A DNA stretch of 64,000 nt from Streptomyces sp. SJL17-4 (GTDB lineage: Bacteria > Actinomycetota > Actinomycetes > Streptomycetales > Streptomycetaceae), in the NCBI RefSeq assembly GCF_036826855.1, contig NZ_CP104578.1, positions 310,001-374,000 of the forward strand. Direction: 5' to 3'. A program made the position numbers and the translations under genes. Under the pieces are notes generated by a model, which searched no databases, was not told the origin of the DNA, and worked only from the letters and a program-made list of their open reading frames with translations. Below are positions 38,432-47,419 of this stretch, in pieces (the first letter of the stretch is position 1; every line of letters begins with the position of its first letter).

Positions 38432-39015
38432 GTCCGGCGCGGCACCGTGCCGCGTCAGACACCGGGCGGATCGACCGACCTCGCGAGCGCCTGGGCGGAC
38501 CCCCGTCCGCGACGGGCGCCTTCGCCGTCGTGGAGCGGCTGCCCGCCCACGCCCGGAGCGCCGGCGGCCCCGGTGTCCCGAACCGAGCCCGCCGCCGTCG
38601 GCACCGTCGTCTCCGTGCTCACCACGTCCGGCCTGGTCCGGGCGGCCGCCACCGGTGGCGGGACCCTCGGCCCATCGCTCCGCCCCGTTCCGTCCGCGCG
38701 GCGCGTCGGGGGGCGCGGCGGGAGCTTGCGTGCGGCTCCCGCCGCTCCGGCCCGTGGCGCTGGGATCTTCGGACGGGACTGCGGACTCCGGCTGCCGTGA
38801 CGGCGGCATCGCCGGGGGCCATGTGCGGCGACGGAACGGTCGGCCCGATCGCCGCGGTGGGTGCCTGGGCGGCCCAGCCGACGCGTGGTGGCGCCCCTGC
38901 GCCCCCGGGACCGCGACGGAACGCCGAACGCCGCGAGCGCTTCGGTGCCTCTCCGTTCGGTTTGCCGCTCTTCCGGCGGTCAAACCCGAAGACGGCCTCA
39001 GGCGTACGGCGGCAT

Positions 39016-39053
39016 GGGTGCGGCCCGCACCTCCACTGGTGCGGGCCGCACCC
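39016..39053. terminator. Hairpin terminator
   Basis: Perfect 16-bp arms GGGTGCGGCCCGCACC (39016-39031) and its complement (39038-39053), 6-base loop. Confidence 0.75.
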
Positions 39054-39217
39054 GGTGCCGCCGACCCACGGGAAGGGGGGAACCGTGGATCGCCCGGCGT
39101 GAGCGTGTCCCGTCGCTCAACACCCGCATGCCCCGGCAACCGGAATCCATGCCACCCACTTCTCGTCACTCCAGAGGCAGCCCGGGGCCAGGAGAGGAAG
39201 GCGGGGGCCTAACCTGC

Positions 39218-39420
39218 CGTCGGGGTCGTTGTCCCCGTCACCGACGGGCGTACCCATGTGATCACCCCCGACGGAACGGTCACCGTCTCCGAACTGAGGG
39301 CGGGCGCGTCCTAAGCCCGCCCGGCCGGTGGCGAGCACGAGGTCGTCAACGCCGGTACCGCCCCGCTGGCCTTCGTCGAGGTCGAGCTGAAACAGCGCGC
39401 CCCGTCGACGCGCGGGCGGG
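39218..39420 (+). pseudogene. Cupin-like protein broken by an in-frame stop
   Basis: The frame reads VGVVVPVTDGRTHVITPDG, TVTVSELRAGAS, then TAA (about 39312-39314), then ARPAGGEHEVVNAGT and PLAFVEVELK. Cupin relatives of this kind normally read S-Y-A-R at the stop, so a TAC-to-TAA change is likely. No start codon or ribosome site was found upstream, so the 5' end is also lost. Confidence 0.65.
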
Positions 39421-39655
39421 CCGTGCCGGTGGCATGCCTGACGAAGCATCAAGAGGGCGTCGTCCGGGCCGCGTCGATACGGAGATTCCAGGGGCCCAGG
39501 CGATTTCGGGGTGTGAGACGGCGGCGACGGGCAACACGGAGTGAGAACTCGGTGCCCGGCACGGCGGGCCGCGGCCATGTCGTGGCGTTCTTCCGACAGG
39601 CGACGCCCCACGGCAACCGGCAACCGTCCCGCCCTTTCGACCGAAGGAGAATCCC

Positions 39656-39802
39656 ATGACCGCACTGCTGGCCCGTATCAAACGATTCGCCCACAGCCCT
39701 CAGGGCCGTGGCGCGGCGGCGTCCGTCCGCCGGGCCGCAGCCGACCCCCGCAGGCGCGCCCAGGCCCGGCGCCTGCTGGGCAAGCTGCGCGGCCGCCGCT
39801 GA
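39656..39802 (+). CDS. Small basic conserved protein (48 residues)
   Basis: ATG 39656 follows AAGGAGA with ideal spacing. The product (start MTALLARIKRFAHSPQGRG, end RRLLGKLRGRR) is strongly basic and helical. Small proteins with a K-x-x-x-F-x-x-S-P-x-G-R start and an LLGKLRGRR end recur in Streptomyces, so this is likely real. Function is unknown. A perfect 20-bp hairpin follows its stop. Confidence 0.75.
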   Translation: MTALLARIKRFAHSPQGRGAAASVRRAAADPRRRAQARRLLGKLRGRR

Positions 39803-39830
39803 CGGCCGTGGCCCCGGCCCGGAGGGCCGG

Positions 39831-39876
39831 TGCGACGACACCCCGCGCGCTGTACGGCGCGCGGGGTGTCGTCGCA
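39831..39876. terminator. Perfect 20-bp hairpin
   Basis: Arms 39831-39850 (TGCGACGACACCCCGCGCGC) and 39857-39876 with a 6-base loop, between the small gene and the convergent 39928 gene. It can serve both strands. Confidence 0.85.
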
Positions 39877-39927
39877 CGTGGTGACGCCGCCCGGGGCACG
39901 GGAGCCGGGGTCACGCCCAGACGGGCG

Positions 39928-40845
39928 TCAGGTGGACAGGAGGCGGTGGAACAGGGCGCGGTACTGGCACAGGGCGCGGCGCAGACTCTCGGTGTCGGCC
40001 TCCAGTCCCTGGCTCCACTGCCCCTCCAGGGCATGCCGGTGCAGGGCGAAGGTGTCGGCCAGGGCCCTCATCACGTCCCCGACGAGCACGTCCGCCGCGT
40101 GGACCGCCTGGCGGGGGTCGTCGACGAACCGACCCTGGACCTCGTGCCAGCGCCTGCGGAACTCTGCTTCCCCGGCGGGGCCGAGCAGGTCCGGGATCTC
40201 CTCCGCGTCCGCCTCGCCGGCGGGTCGTGCGGAGCGGGCGTGGTCCGGTCCGTGCTCCCCGGCACCCCCGGCGACGGCACCGGCGCCGTGCGCGTTCTGC
40301 CTCGGGTCCTGCGGGGCGGGCGCCGCATGGCGAGGCGGGCCGCCGTGGCCGGGGGGCTCGACTGGCATGGGCGGGGTCTGGGGCGCGACCGGCGGCGCGG
40401 GCGGGTGCGCGGACGTCGTCCGCTGGGACGGCACCTGCGGGGGCGGCACCTGCCCGGGGTCGGAGGGCTGGGGCTGGGCGTTCCGGGCGTCGGCGGGCCG
40501 GGGCTGGTCGTCCCGGGCGTCGGCAGGCCGCGGCTGATCGTCCCAGGCGTCGGCAGGCCGCGGCTGATCGTCCCGGGCGTCGGCGGTCCCGGGCTGGGCG
40601 TGTCGCGGCGCTGTCGGCGCGACCGCCGGACTGTGCTCCGGCGGCGGCCGCTCCGCATCGCCTCCGGCCGTCCCGGACGCGGGGCGCGCGGAGCCGGAAC
40701 GGTCCTGTCCGGCCCAGGTGTCGGAGCGGTCGGCCGTGGCGTCCGGGCGGCCGGCCATGGGTTCGGGGCGTCGGCCCATCGGGTCCGTCTGGTGGCGTCG
40801 GCTCGGCGCCTGAGTCGTGCGCTCGGACCTGTCGTGGTGTCGCAT
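39928..40845 (-). CDS. Low-complexity protein with conserved helical C-domain
   Basis: A 305-residue protein. The first ~200 residues are Pro/Ala/Gln/Arg-rich and disordered, including four 10-residue repeats of the form DDQPRPADAR near 90-130. The final ~90 residues (from FRRRWHEVQGRFVDDPRQAV to LCQYRALFHRLL) are helical and match the C-domain of the upstream gene. Function is unknown. ATG 40845 follows AGGAG and lies 16 bp after the partner's stop, so the two form an operon. Confidence 0.7.
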   Translation of the reverse strand: MRHHDRSERTTQAPSRRHQTDPMGRRPEPMAGRPDATADRSDTWAGQDRSGSARPASGTAGGDAERPPPEHSPAVAPTAPRHAQPGTADARDDQPRPADAWDDQPRPADARDDQPRPADARNAQPQPSDPGQVPPPQVPSQRTTSAHPPAPPVAPQTPPMPVEPPGHGGPPRHAAPAPQDPRQNAHGAGAVAGGAGEHGPDHARSARPAGEADAEEIPDLLGPAGEAEFRRRWHEVQGRFVDDPRQAVHAADVLVGDVMRALADTFALHRHALEGQWSQGLEADTESLRRALCQYRALFHRLLST

Positions 40846-40861
40846 CTCTCCTGCCTCCGCG

Positions 40862-41416
40862 TCAGGACCGGCGGGTGCCGGTCGGCTCGCCGTCGGCGAG
40901 CAGGTCGTCGAAGAGGGTGCGGTAGTGCATCATCGCGCCCCTCAGCTGTTCGGTGGTGGCGGACTTGTCGGTGGTCATCGCACGGACCTCCAGGGCCGCC
41001 CGGTACTGCTCCAGGGCGCGGCCGTGTCGCACGGACAGGTCGCGCAGCAGTTGCTCGTACCCCTCGTCGGGGTAGCCGCGGTCGCGCATCAGCGCCGTCA
41101 CCAGCTCGTCGGCGTCGCGGACGGCGGCCTCGGGCCGGTCCACGAACTCCTCCTGGATGCGCATCCACCGCCGGGCGTACTGTTGCTGCACCTCACCGGG
41201 TACGGGCTTGATCTCCAGGTCGGCGAAGCGTCGTGCGCGAGCGTCCAGTTCCTGTTCCGCGGCCCTTCTGCTGCCGGTCGCCTCGACGGCCCGTTCGTAC
41301 TCGGGCCCGAAGCGATCGCGCAGTCGCGCTCGCCGTCGGCGGTCCACCGCCACGCCGGCGAGGAGCCCGGCAACGACGAGGACCGCGACGACGGCCAGGA
41401 CGATTGCGGTCGGCAT
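40862..41416 (-). CDS. Membrane-anchored protein, partner of 39928 gene
   Basis: A 184-residue protein: one N-terminal helix (TAIVLAVVAVLVVAGLLAGVAV), a basic stretch, then a helical cytoplasmic domain with RWMRIQEEFVDRPEAAVRDADELV and a C-terminal HYRTLFDDLL helix. The domain matches the C-terminus of the next gene. This family is common in Streptomyces, often described only as hypothetical or secreted protein. A membrane scaffold is a fair guess, not shown by sequence. Confidence 0.75.
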   Translation of the reverse strand: MPTAIVLAVVAVLVVAGLLAGVAVDRRRRARLRDRFGPEYERAVEATGSRRAAEQELDARARRFADLEIKPVPGEVQQQYARRWMRIQEEFVDRPEAAVRDADELVTALMRDRGYPDEGYEQLLRDLSVRHGRALEQYRAALEVRAMTTDKSATTEQLRGAMMHYRTLFDDLLADGEPTGTRRS

Positions 41417-41685
41417 CTGCTCTCACCCTTTCGCGTGCTCTCGCGGAGTCACGCTGTTGTGTCCCGGTTCTTTCGAGCCCCAGGACTCATGGGAGTCCGC
41501 GTGCCCCATGGCACCGCACGCAAACCGGGCATCCAGGGACCTTGCGTCACGTGCCGCCCGGCGGTTGGTCCGCTGATGCGGGCGGAGAACCGCCGTGGAT
41601 GAGGGCGGCACAGCCGGGTAGCCGCGTGGATGGGACCGCCTCGCCCGACGTGTGAGGAGGATGCGACGGCAGCCGAGAGGACCCG

Positions 41686-42639
41686 GTGACCCCGATGACC
41701 CCGAAGAAGCAGCCCCCGCCGCCGGAGCGGAACCGGACCGGCCGCCACGACGTCGAGATCCGCCGCCCGGACAAGGTCCTCTTCCCCGGTGACGGCATCA
41801 CCAAGGCCGACCTCGCCGGCTACTACCGGACGGTCGCCCCGCGCATGCTTCCCCACCTGCGCGGACGGCCCCTCATGCTGGAACGGCACCCCGACGGCAT
41901 CGACGGCCCGGCCTTCATGCAGAAGGACGTCCCGGACCATTTCCCGGACTGGATCCACCGCGCCGAGCTGCCCAAGGAGGACGGCAGCGTCACCTACATG
42001 GTCTGCGACGACTCCGCCGCCCTGCGCTACCTCGCCGACCAGGCGTGCATCACTCCGCACCGCTTCCTCTCCAGGGCCGACCGGCCCGACCATCCGGACC
42101 GGCTGGTGTTCGACCTCGATCCGGCCGGTGAGGACTTCGCCCCGGTACGGGACGCCGCGCTCGGCCTCCACCGGCTCCTGGACGAGCTGGAACTGCCGTC
42201 CTTGCTCATGACCACGGGGTCGCGAGGCCTTCACGTCGTGGTGGCCCTCGACCGCCGGGAGCCCTTCGACGACGTACGGAGCTTCGCGCGCGGTGTCGCC
42301 GACGTCCTGGCCGCCCGCCACCCCGACCGGTTCACCACCGAGGCCCGGAAGCAGGCCCGTCGCGGCCGCCTCTACCTCGACATCCAGCGCAACGCCTACG
42401 CCCAGACCGCCGTCGCCCCCTACGCCGTCCGCGCCCGCCCCGGCGCCCCCGTCGCGGCGCCGCTGGCCTGGGCCGAACTCGACGATCCGGACCTCACCGC
42501 CCGCCGCTGGACCCTCGCCACCGTCGACGGTCTGCTCAAGGACGACCCGTGGAAGAACCCCCCTCGGCCCCGCTCCCTCCGAAGGGCCCGCGGCCTCCTC
42601 ACCGCACTCACCGATGACAGAGGGAGTCCGACGCCATGA
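41686..42639 (+). CDS. ligD: Stand-alone LigD polymerase (primase) domain, NHEJ type
   Basis: A 317-residue archaeo-eukaryotic primase-like polymerase. The catalytic segment LVFDLDPAGEDF carries Asp143 and Asp145, and TGSRGLHVVV (His) and DIQRNAYAQTAVAPYAVR are the other hallmark motifs. Such domains fill gaps and add nucleotides at double-strand breaks with Ku and a ligase. The ligase and nuclease domains of full LigD are absent, as is usual in Streptomyces, where they are separate genes. It starts at GTG 41686 (ATG 41695 is possible) and overlaps the next gene by 4 bp. Confidence 0.9.
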   Translation: MTPMTPKKQPPPPERNRTGRHDVEIRRPDKVLFPGDGITKADLAGYYRTVAPRMLPHLRGRPLMLERHPDGIDGPAFMQKDVPDHFPDWIHRAELPKEDGSVTYMVCDDSAALRYLADQACITPHRFLSRADRPDHPDRLVFDLDPAGEDFAPVRDAALGLHRLLDELELPSLLMTTGSRGLHVVVALDRREPFDDVRSFARGVADVLAARHPDRFTTEARKQARRGRLYLDIQRNAYAQTAVAPYAVRARPGAPVAAPLAWAELDDPDLTARRWTLATVDGLLKDDPWKNPPRPRSLRRARGLLTALTDDRGSPTP

Positions 42640-43283
42640 CACAGCGACGGCGCACGACCGTACGACGGCTGATGGACCAGTACGGGCGGACCCACGCCGA
42701 CGAAGCCGGCATCACGCTGCGGAACACACCCGCGCCCCTGTACCAGCTCCTCACCCTCTGCGTGCTCTTCTCCGTACGTATCAAGGCCGACATCGCGGTG
42801 GCCGCGGCCCGCGAGCTGTTCCGGGCCGGAATGCGCACACCCCGCGCGATGGCGGACGCCACCTGGCAGAACCGGGTGGACGCACTCGGCCGCGCCCACT
42901 ACCGCCGCTACGACGAGAGCACGGCCACCGCGCTGGGAGCCGGGGCGGAGCTCGTCCTCGACCGGTACCGCGGAGACCTGCGCCGGCTGCGCGACGCGGC
43001 CGACGGGGACCCCGGCCGGATCCGCGAGCTGCTGCGGGAGGTCCCCCGCATCGGGCCGGTGGGAGCGGACATCTTCTGCCGCGAGGCCCAGACCGAGTGG
43101 CCCGAGCTGCGCCCGTCCTTCGACGACCGGGCCCGCCACGCCGCGTCCGGACTCGGGCTTCCGACCACGCCTCAGGCCCTGGCGCGCCTCGTCGACCCCG
43201 ACGACCTGCCGAGACTGGCAGCCGCGCTGGTGAGGGTCGAACTGTCCACGGACGCCGTCGACGACCTTCTGAAGACCGGCTGA
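42636..43283 (+). CDS. Endonuclease III-like HhH-GPD protein without iron-sulfur cluster
   Basis: A 215-residue protein. The helix-hairpin-helix lies in LLREVPRIGPVGADIF and the downstream Asp typical of the catalytic site is in SFDDRARHAA. The Lys of bifunctional lyases and the four cysteines of the Nth cluster are missing, so it is either a monofunctional glycosylase or a DNA-binding relative. The ATGA overlap with the LigD polymerase gene means coupled translation, which suggests a joint repair role. Confidence 0.75.
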   Translation: MTQRRRTTVRRLMDQYGRTHADEAGITLRNTPAPLYQLLTLCVLFSVRIKADIAVAAARELFRAGMRTPRAMADATWQNRVDALGRAHYRRYDESTATALGAGAELVLDRYRGDLRRLRDAADGDPGRIRELLREVPRIGPVGADIFCREAQTEWPELRPSFDDRARHAASGLGLPTTPQALARLVDPDDLPRLAAALVRVELSTDAVDDLLKTG

Positions 43284-43430
43284 CACGGCGGCGGAGCACC
43301 CGGGCCACGGAGGAGGGCGATCTCGCCCGATACCGGTCGCATGCCGACGCCGAACCGTTTCCATACCTGCGGGTCCTAGCGTCCGGCACGACCGTTGTGA
43401 CCGCCCTCCGCACCCCCGCGAGGAGATTCC

Positions 43431-46064
43431 GTGCTCGAAGGCTTCGGCGAAGCGCTCGCGGACCGGGAGTACTACCTGCCGCTGCCGAGCGTGGCCGACC
43501 CCGGGCCGCGATTCGCTCCCGGCGAGGTGCCGCCGGGCCTTCGCGGCGCCGCCCAGGGCATCTGGACGGCCTGGGGCAGTCCGGGGACCGGGCTCGCCGA
43601 GCAGGGCTGGAAGATCCATGTGTCGGCGCGGCTCGACCGGGCGCAGCACGTGCTCGACACGGTCGCCGGGATCTGCTTCTCCGAAGGCGTGCCGTTCAAG
43701 CACCTGAGTGCCCGGCTCTTCTTCCTGTTCCTCCATCACAAGCACGCCGCGCGAGCCCAGGCGGGCAAGTTCTGCGCCGTCTACCCGCCGGACACGGCGA
43801 CCGCCCGCCGACTCCTCGAACGCCTGCGCGACGCGCTCGACGGGGAGGAGGGGCCGTACGTCCTCACCGACCGGCGCTTTCGCGACTCGCGGACGGTCCA
43901 CTACCGCTACGGCTCCTTCGGTGCCCGCAGCCGGCTGCGGGCCGACGGCACCCGGGAGGGGCTGGTCCGCGACGGCTCCGGCCGCGAGGTCGTGGACCTG
44001 CGGCTGCCCGCCTTCCACCCGCCCGCAGGGATCGCGGACCCCTTCGTCGAGCAGGAGGAGAAGCCGCACGAGGGGCCGATCCTGATCCGCGACTACGAGG
44101 TGACCCGCGCCGTGCGCCTGAGCAACGCCGGCGGCGCGTACCAGGCCCGGGACCGGCGGACCGGCCGCACCGTCTTCCTCAAGGAGGCCCGCGCCCACAA
44201 CGGCCTGGTCTTCGACGGGACGGACGCACAGCAGCGGCTGCGGCACGAGTACCGCGTGCTGTGCGCGCTGCACGCGGCCGCCCCCGGGGTGGGCCCGGAG
44301 CCGCTGGACCACTTCACCGAGTGGGAGCACGACTTCCTCGTCACCGAGTACGTCGCGGGGCAGCCGCTGGTGGGCTGGCTGAGCCGGACCTCCCCGCTGG
44401 CCCGCGCCGACCGCACGGCCGAGTCCGTCGGCGCCTACTACGCGACGTGCCGGCACCTGCTGGGCGCGCTGGACGCCTCGCTCGGGCGGCTGCACGCCGC
44501 CGGCTACCGGTTCGGTGACCTCAGCCTGGGCAATGTCGTGGTCACGCCGTCGGGCGGGGTCCGGCTGGTGGACTTCGAGGCGGCCTCGGCGCTGTCCACG
44601 GAACCCTCCGGGATCGGCACCCCGGGGTTCACACCACCGCCCGGCCTGCGCCGGACCGACACCGATCCGCTGTTGCAGGACCGGTACGGCATGTCGGCGG
44701 TCGCGCTCGCCTTCCTGGCGCCGTTCAACGAGATGGCCGAACACGCACCCGCGAACCTCGCACTGCTGCGCCGCGACCTGGCGGACGTGGCTCCGCCACG
44801 GGACCTGTGGCAGCGGGCGACCGCCTTCCACCTGCCGGAGGACCGGACGGCGGGCCGGGCACAGGACCAGGCGCAGAACCGGGCGCATGACCAGGACGCC
44901 CCCGTCCGTCTGCCCTCCCCCGCCGACTTGGACACCGATCCTCGCGGCTGCCTCACCCGGCTGGCCGACGACGTGGCCGCGGGGCTCCTTGAGACGGCCG
45001 ACGCCGACCGGCCGGAATGGGCCTTCCCGCCCTCGCCCGAAGCGTTCCGGACCAACAACGTGTGCCTGGCCTACGGCACGGCAGGGGGGGTGCACGCCCT
45101 GCGCCGCGCCGGGGTCGCGGTGCCGGAGGAGATCCTCGAGCGGCTGCGCCGCGACACGCTGGCGCTACGCGACGCGCTGCCCCCGGGACTGCTCGTCGGT
45201 TCGGCCGGCATCGCCCGGGTGCTGGCCGACCTCGGCCGGCTGGACGAGGCCGTCGACCTGCTCCGGGACGCCGAGGGCCACCCGCTCACCGCCTCCTGCG
45301 GCACGCTGGCCGACGGGCGGGCCGGGGTCGGCCTGGCCTGGTTGGCCCTGCACGGGCTGACCGGGGAGAGCGGCCACCTGGAGCGGGCCGCCGCGGCAGG
45401 TGAGGGCCTGCTGCGCACCCCCGACCTGTCGGCCGCCCTCGGCGAGCACGACGCCCGCGGCCTGCTGCACGGCCGCTCGGGGCTCGCCTTCTTCCTCCAC
45501 CGCCTGGCCCGCGACACCGGCGAGGCCCGCTGGCTGGAGGCGGGCCGCCTGCTGCTCCACCAGGAGCTGGACCGGACCTTCCCGCTGGACGACGGTGCCC
45601 TGTCCATCTCCGACAACGCGCGGCTCACCCGTGCCATGCCGTACCTGGCCACGGGCGCGGCCGGTGTCGCGGCGGTGCTCACCCGTTACGTGGCCGACGC
45701 GCCGGACGAGCGCTGCGCCGCGGCGCTCCCGAGGCTGGTCGCCGGCATCCGGGTCTCCTGCGCCACGAAGGAGGCGGGCCTCTACCGGGGGCTGGCCGGA
45801 CTGACCTGGTTCCTGACCGAGCACGCCGGGCTCACCGGTACGGACGACGCCCGCGGGGACGCCCTGCGCGCCGCGACCGGTCTGCTGAAGTACGCCGTCC
45901 CGTACCGGCGCGGTGTCCGCTTCCTCGGAGCGGGTTCGCTTCGGTTCACCGCCGACCTGTCCAGTGGCGGGGCCGGCGTCCTGCTGGCCCTGCACCGCCT
46001 GCTGGCCGGCCCGCTCCTGACGGAGCCCCCTCACGCGCGCCCCCGGATCCCGGCAGCCACCTGA
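43431..46064 (+). CDS. lanKC: Class III lanthipeptide synthetase (LanKC)
   Basis: An 877-residue three-domain enzyme. The N-terminal lyase domain (about 1-205) has GWKIHVSARLDRAQHVL and GVPFKHL. The Ser/Thr kinase-like domain (220-490) has RTVFLKEAR (Lys), RFGDLSLGNVVV (catalytic Asp/Asn) and LVDFEAAS (the DFG-equivalent). The C-terminal LanC-like cyclase (550-877) has GLLHGRSGLAFF and YRGLAGLTWFL but no Cys-Cys-His zinc ligands, which marks class III rather than class IV. It phosphorylates Ser/Thr in a precursor, eliminates to dehydroamino acids and cyclises. A candidate precursor lies 110 bp downstream. No transporter gene is adjacent. The start follows GAGGAGA. Confidence 0.9.
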   Translation: MLEGFGEALADREYYLPLPSVADPGPRFAPGEVPPGLRGAAQGIWTAWGSPGTGLAEQGWKIHVSARLDRAQHVLDTVAGICFSEGVPFKHLSARLFFLFLHHKHAARAQAGKFCAVYPPDTATARRLLERLRDALDGEEGPYVLTDRRFRDSRTVHYRYGSFGARSRLRADGTREGLVRDGSGREVVDLRLPAFHPPAGIADPFVEQEEKPHEGPILIRDYEVTRAVRLSNAGGAYQARDRRTGRTVFLKEARAHNGLVFDGTDAQQRLRHEYRVLCALHAAAPGVGPEPLDHFTEWEHDFLVTEYVAGQPLVGWLSRTSPLARADRTAESVGAYYATCRHLLGALDASLGRLHAAGYRFGDLSLGNVVVTPSGGVRLVDFEAASALSTEPSGIGTPGFTPPPGLRRTDTDPLLQDRYGMSAVALAFLAPFNEMAEHAPANLALLRRDLADVAPPRDLWQRATAFHLPEDRTAGRAQDQAQNRAHDQDAPVRLPSPADLDTDPRGCLTRLADDVAAGLLETADADRPEWAFPPSPEAFRTNNVCLAYGTAGGVHALRRAGVAVPEEILERLRRDTLALRDALPPGLLVGSAGIARVLADLGRLDEAVDLLRDAEGHPLTASCGTLADGRAGVGLAWLALHGLTGESGHLERAAAAGEGLLRTPDLSAALGEHDARGLLHGRSGLAFFLHRLARDTGEARWLEAGRLLLHQELDRTFPLDDGALSISDNARLTRAMPYLATGAAGVAAVLTRYVADAPDERCAAALPRLVAGIRVSCATKEAGLYRGLAGLTWFLTEHAGLTGTDDARGDALRAATGLLKYAVPYRRGVRFLGAGSLRFTADLSSGGAGVLLALHRLLAGPLLTEPPHARPRIPAAT

Positions 46065-46174
46065 CCGCACCGGGCGGGCGCCCCATGAACGCCTGGGCGC
46101 GGAGGTGAGCAACTCCGTGCCGAGGTACGCAGTGACCGACCGACACGACCCCAGGAAGAAGGTGGAGAGCACCC

Positions 46175-46288
46175 ATGAGCCAGATCCTCGCGCTCCAGGC
46201 AATGGACACCGAGCCGGAGGCCTATTCCCTCCCTCCCTGCTTCAGCGTCGCCTGGAGCATCAGCGACATCTTCCCCGAGCCGATGTAA
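46175..46288 (+). CDS. lanA: Candidate lanthipeptide precursor (37 residues)
   Basis: ATG 46175 follows GGTGGAGAG. The product starts MSQILALQAMD, and ILALQ matches the class III leader signature of an aliphatic-L-x-L-Q helix that binds LanKC. The rest is a short hydrophobic region holding SLPPCFSV, WSIS and a Pro-rich end. It has four Ser and one Cys. Class III cores usually run Ser-x-x-Ser-x(2-5)-Cys; here Cys22 comes before Ser24, 28 and 30, and only Ser18 precedes it. A Ser18-Cys22 lanthionine would be possible. Placement and leader support a precursor; the core is unusual. Confidence 0.7.
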   Translation: MSQILALQAMDTEPEAYSLPPCFSVAWSISDIFPEPM

Positions 46289-46590
46289 CGAGCCGGTACC
46301 CGGGACGCCCGGCCTCCCCTGCGTCCCGGTCGACGCGCACCACACGGCCGATGGCCTTCCCTTCGGACAGGCCGCGTGAGTCGCTCACGTACAGGTGTCC
46401 CTGCTCGTCGAAGGCGATGTCTGGTGTAGGCACCCCGATCGTCCGTCTACAGCGGACGCGAGGTCTTCGTGCGGACGTCGACGCGGAACACCTTCGGTTC
46501 GCCGGCGGGCGCCGTGACGTCGACGACGCGCAGCTTGCCGTCCTCGCCGAAGGTCGGCCCCTCCAGCAGGGTTGCCGTGGCGGACCGGTG
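46285..46590 (-). pseudogene. SMP-30/gluconolactonase-like beta-propeller remnant
   Basis: Two frames read leftward give consecutive SMP-30 pieces: EGPTFGEDGKLRVVDVTAP with VFRVDVRTKTSRPL-stop, then in another frame PDIAFDEQGHLYVSDSRG, KAIGRVVRVDRD and PGYRLVTS. Several propeller blades between and after are missing, so this is a frameshifted and deleted remnant. Its 3' end touches the precursor gene stop. Confidence 0.6.
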
Positions 46591-47018
46591 GACGACTGCG
46601 GCGGGTCTGCTGGAGAAGCTCCTGCCGAGCTTCCGCCGCCACGGCGACACGGTCTGGCGCTGCTTCCCGAGCAAGGAGGCATGCGTCAGCCCGCTGTTCA
46701 CGGCAGGCATCGACGTGATCACCGCCTGTCTGCGCGCCTGGCGCCCCGGCACTCCCCTGGAGGAGGCCCTCGAACACGCCCTCGCGGTCGAGCCGGTCGG
46801 TCCGGAGCCCGGGGTACGCACCCGTGAGCGCGCTCGTCCGCCTGACCCGCACGGAACCCGACGAGACCCGGGACCCGGCCGCCTCGGAACGGGAGCCGGC
46901 GACGGCGATGCGCGAGGCGTTGAGGGTCGCGGCGACAGGAGTGGCCTGAGCGCTCACGTGGACGCCGAGGTCCGCGAGCGACTACGCCCGGTCTACGCGG
47001 AGAACGCCGACTTCCGTC
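46591..47018. other. Region with a possible further gene fragment
   Basis: A rightward frame near 46590-46800 (GLLEKLLPSFRRHGDTVWRCF, SPLFTAGIDVITACLRAW, PLEEALEHALAVEPVG) looks protein-like but has no ribosome site, no start and no family I recognise. It then dissolves into Arg-rich sequence, so it is not called. Confidence 0.35.
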
Positions 47019-47243
47019 TCAGCCCAGACCCCGCCGTTCGTCGTCGGTCACCGTCGGGGCGACCGGGGGAACGACGACCCGGCGGCGGCGCAGGATGCTC
47101 GTGTACACGGCGGTGCCGATGATGCCGACGGCCATGAGGATCAGCCCCACCAAGTCGAGGTCGACCCCTTCGAGTTCCCAGTCGGACGCGAAGGTGAGTA
47201 TGGCTCCGACGGCTATCAGGATGATGCAGATTCCCAGACCCAT
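47019..47243 (-). CDS. Small two-helix membrane protein (DUF6458-like)
   Basis: A 74-residue protein. Two hydrophobic helices (ICIILIAVGAILTFA and VGLILMAVGIIGTAVYTSI) are separated by a short acidic loop and followed by a basic RRRR stretch and polar tail. ATG 47243 follows GGGAGGA. Small proteins starting MGLGICxxLIAxGAIL are common in actinobacteria with no known function. Confidence 0.75.
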   Translation of the reverse strand: MGLGICIILIAVGAILTFASDWELEGVDLDLVGLILMAVGIIGTAVYTSILRRRRVVVPPVAPTVTDDERRGLG

Positions 47244-47419
47244 GTTTTCCTCCCTTGTCGGGTCGGATGTCCCTCGCGTACCCCGGTCCGCGGCTCTCAT
47301 CCCCGCGGCGGCACGACGCCGTCCCGGCCTTCGGCCCCGTCCCCGGGCGGATGTTTGGTGTGCTCGCCGTCGGTGAGGCGAAGGAACGAGCCTGTTTCGA
47401 CTCATCGTCTGGAGAGCAC

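Larger units (their letters stand above)
38015..39217. other. Long region without a supportable gene
   Basis: Frames here are Pro/Arg/Gly-rich and lack motifs on either strand. Two strong hairpins (38402-38431 and 39016-39053) suggest transcription units once ended here. A leftward frame stopping at 38455, just before the first hairpin, could be the tail of a lost gene but has no recognisable homology. Confidence 0.45.

Noticed and set aside
46591..46830. Rightward frame GLLEKLLPSFRRHGDTVWRCF and onward
   Set aside because: Protein-like, but no start, no ribosome site and no family recognised; kept only as a region note.
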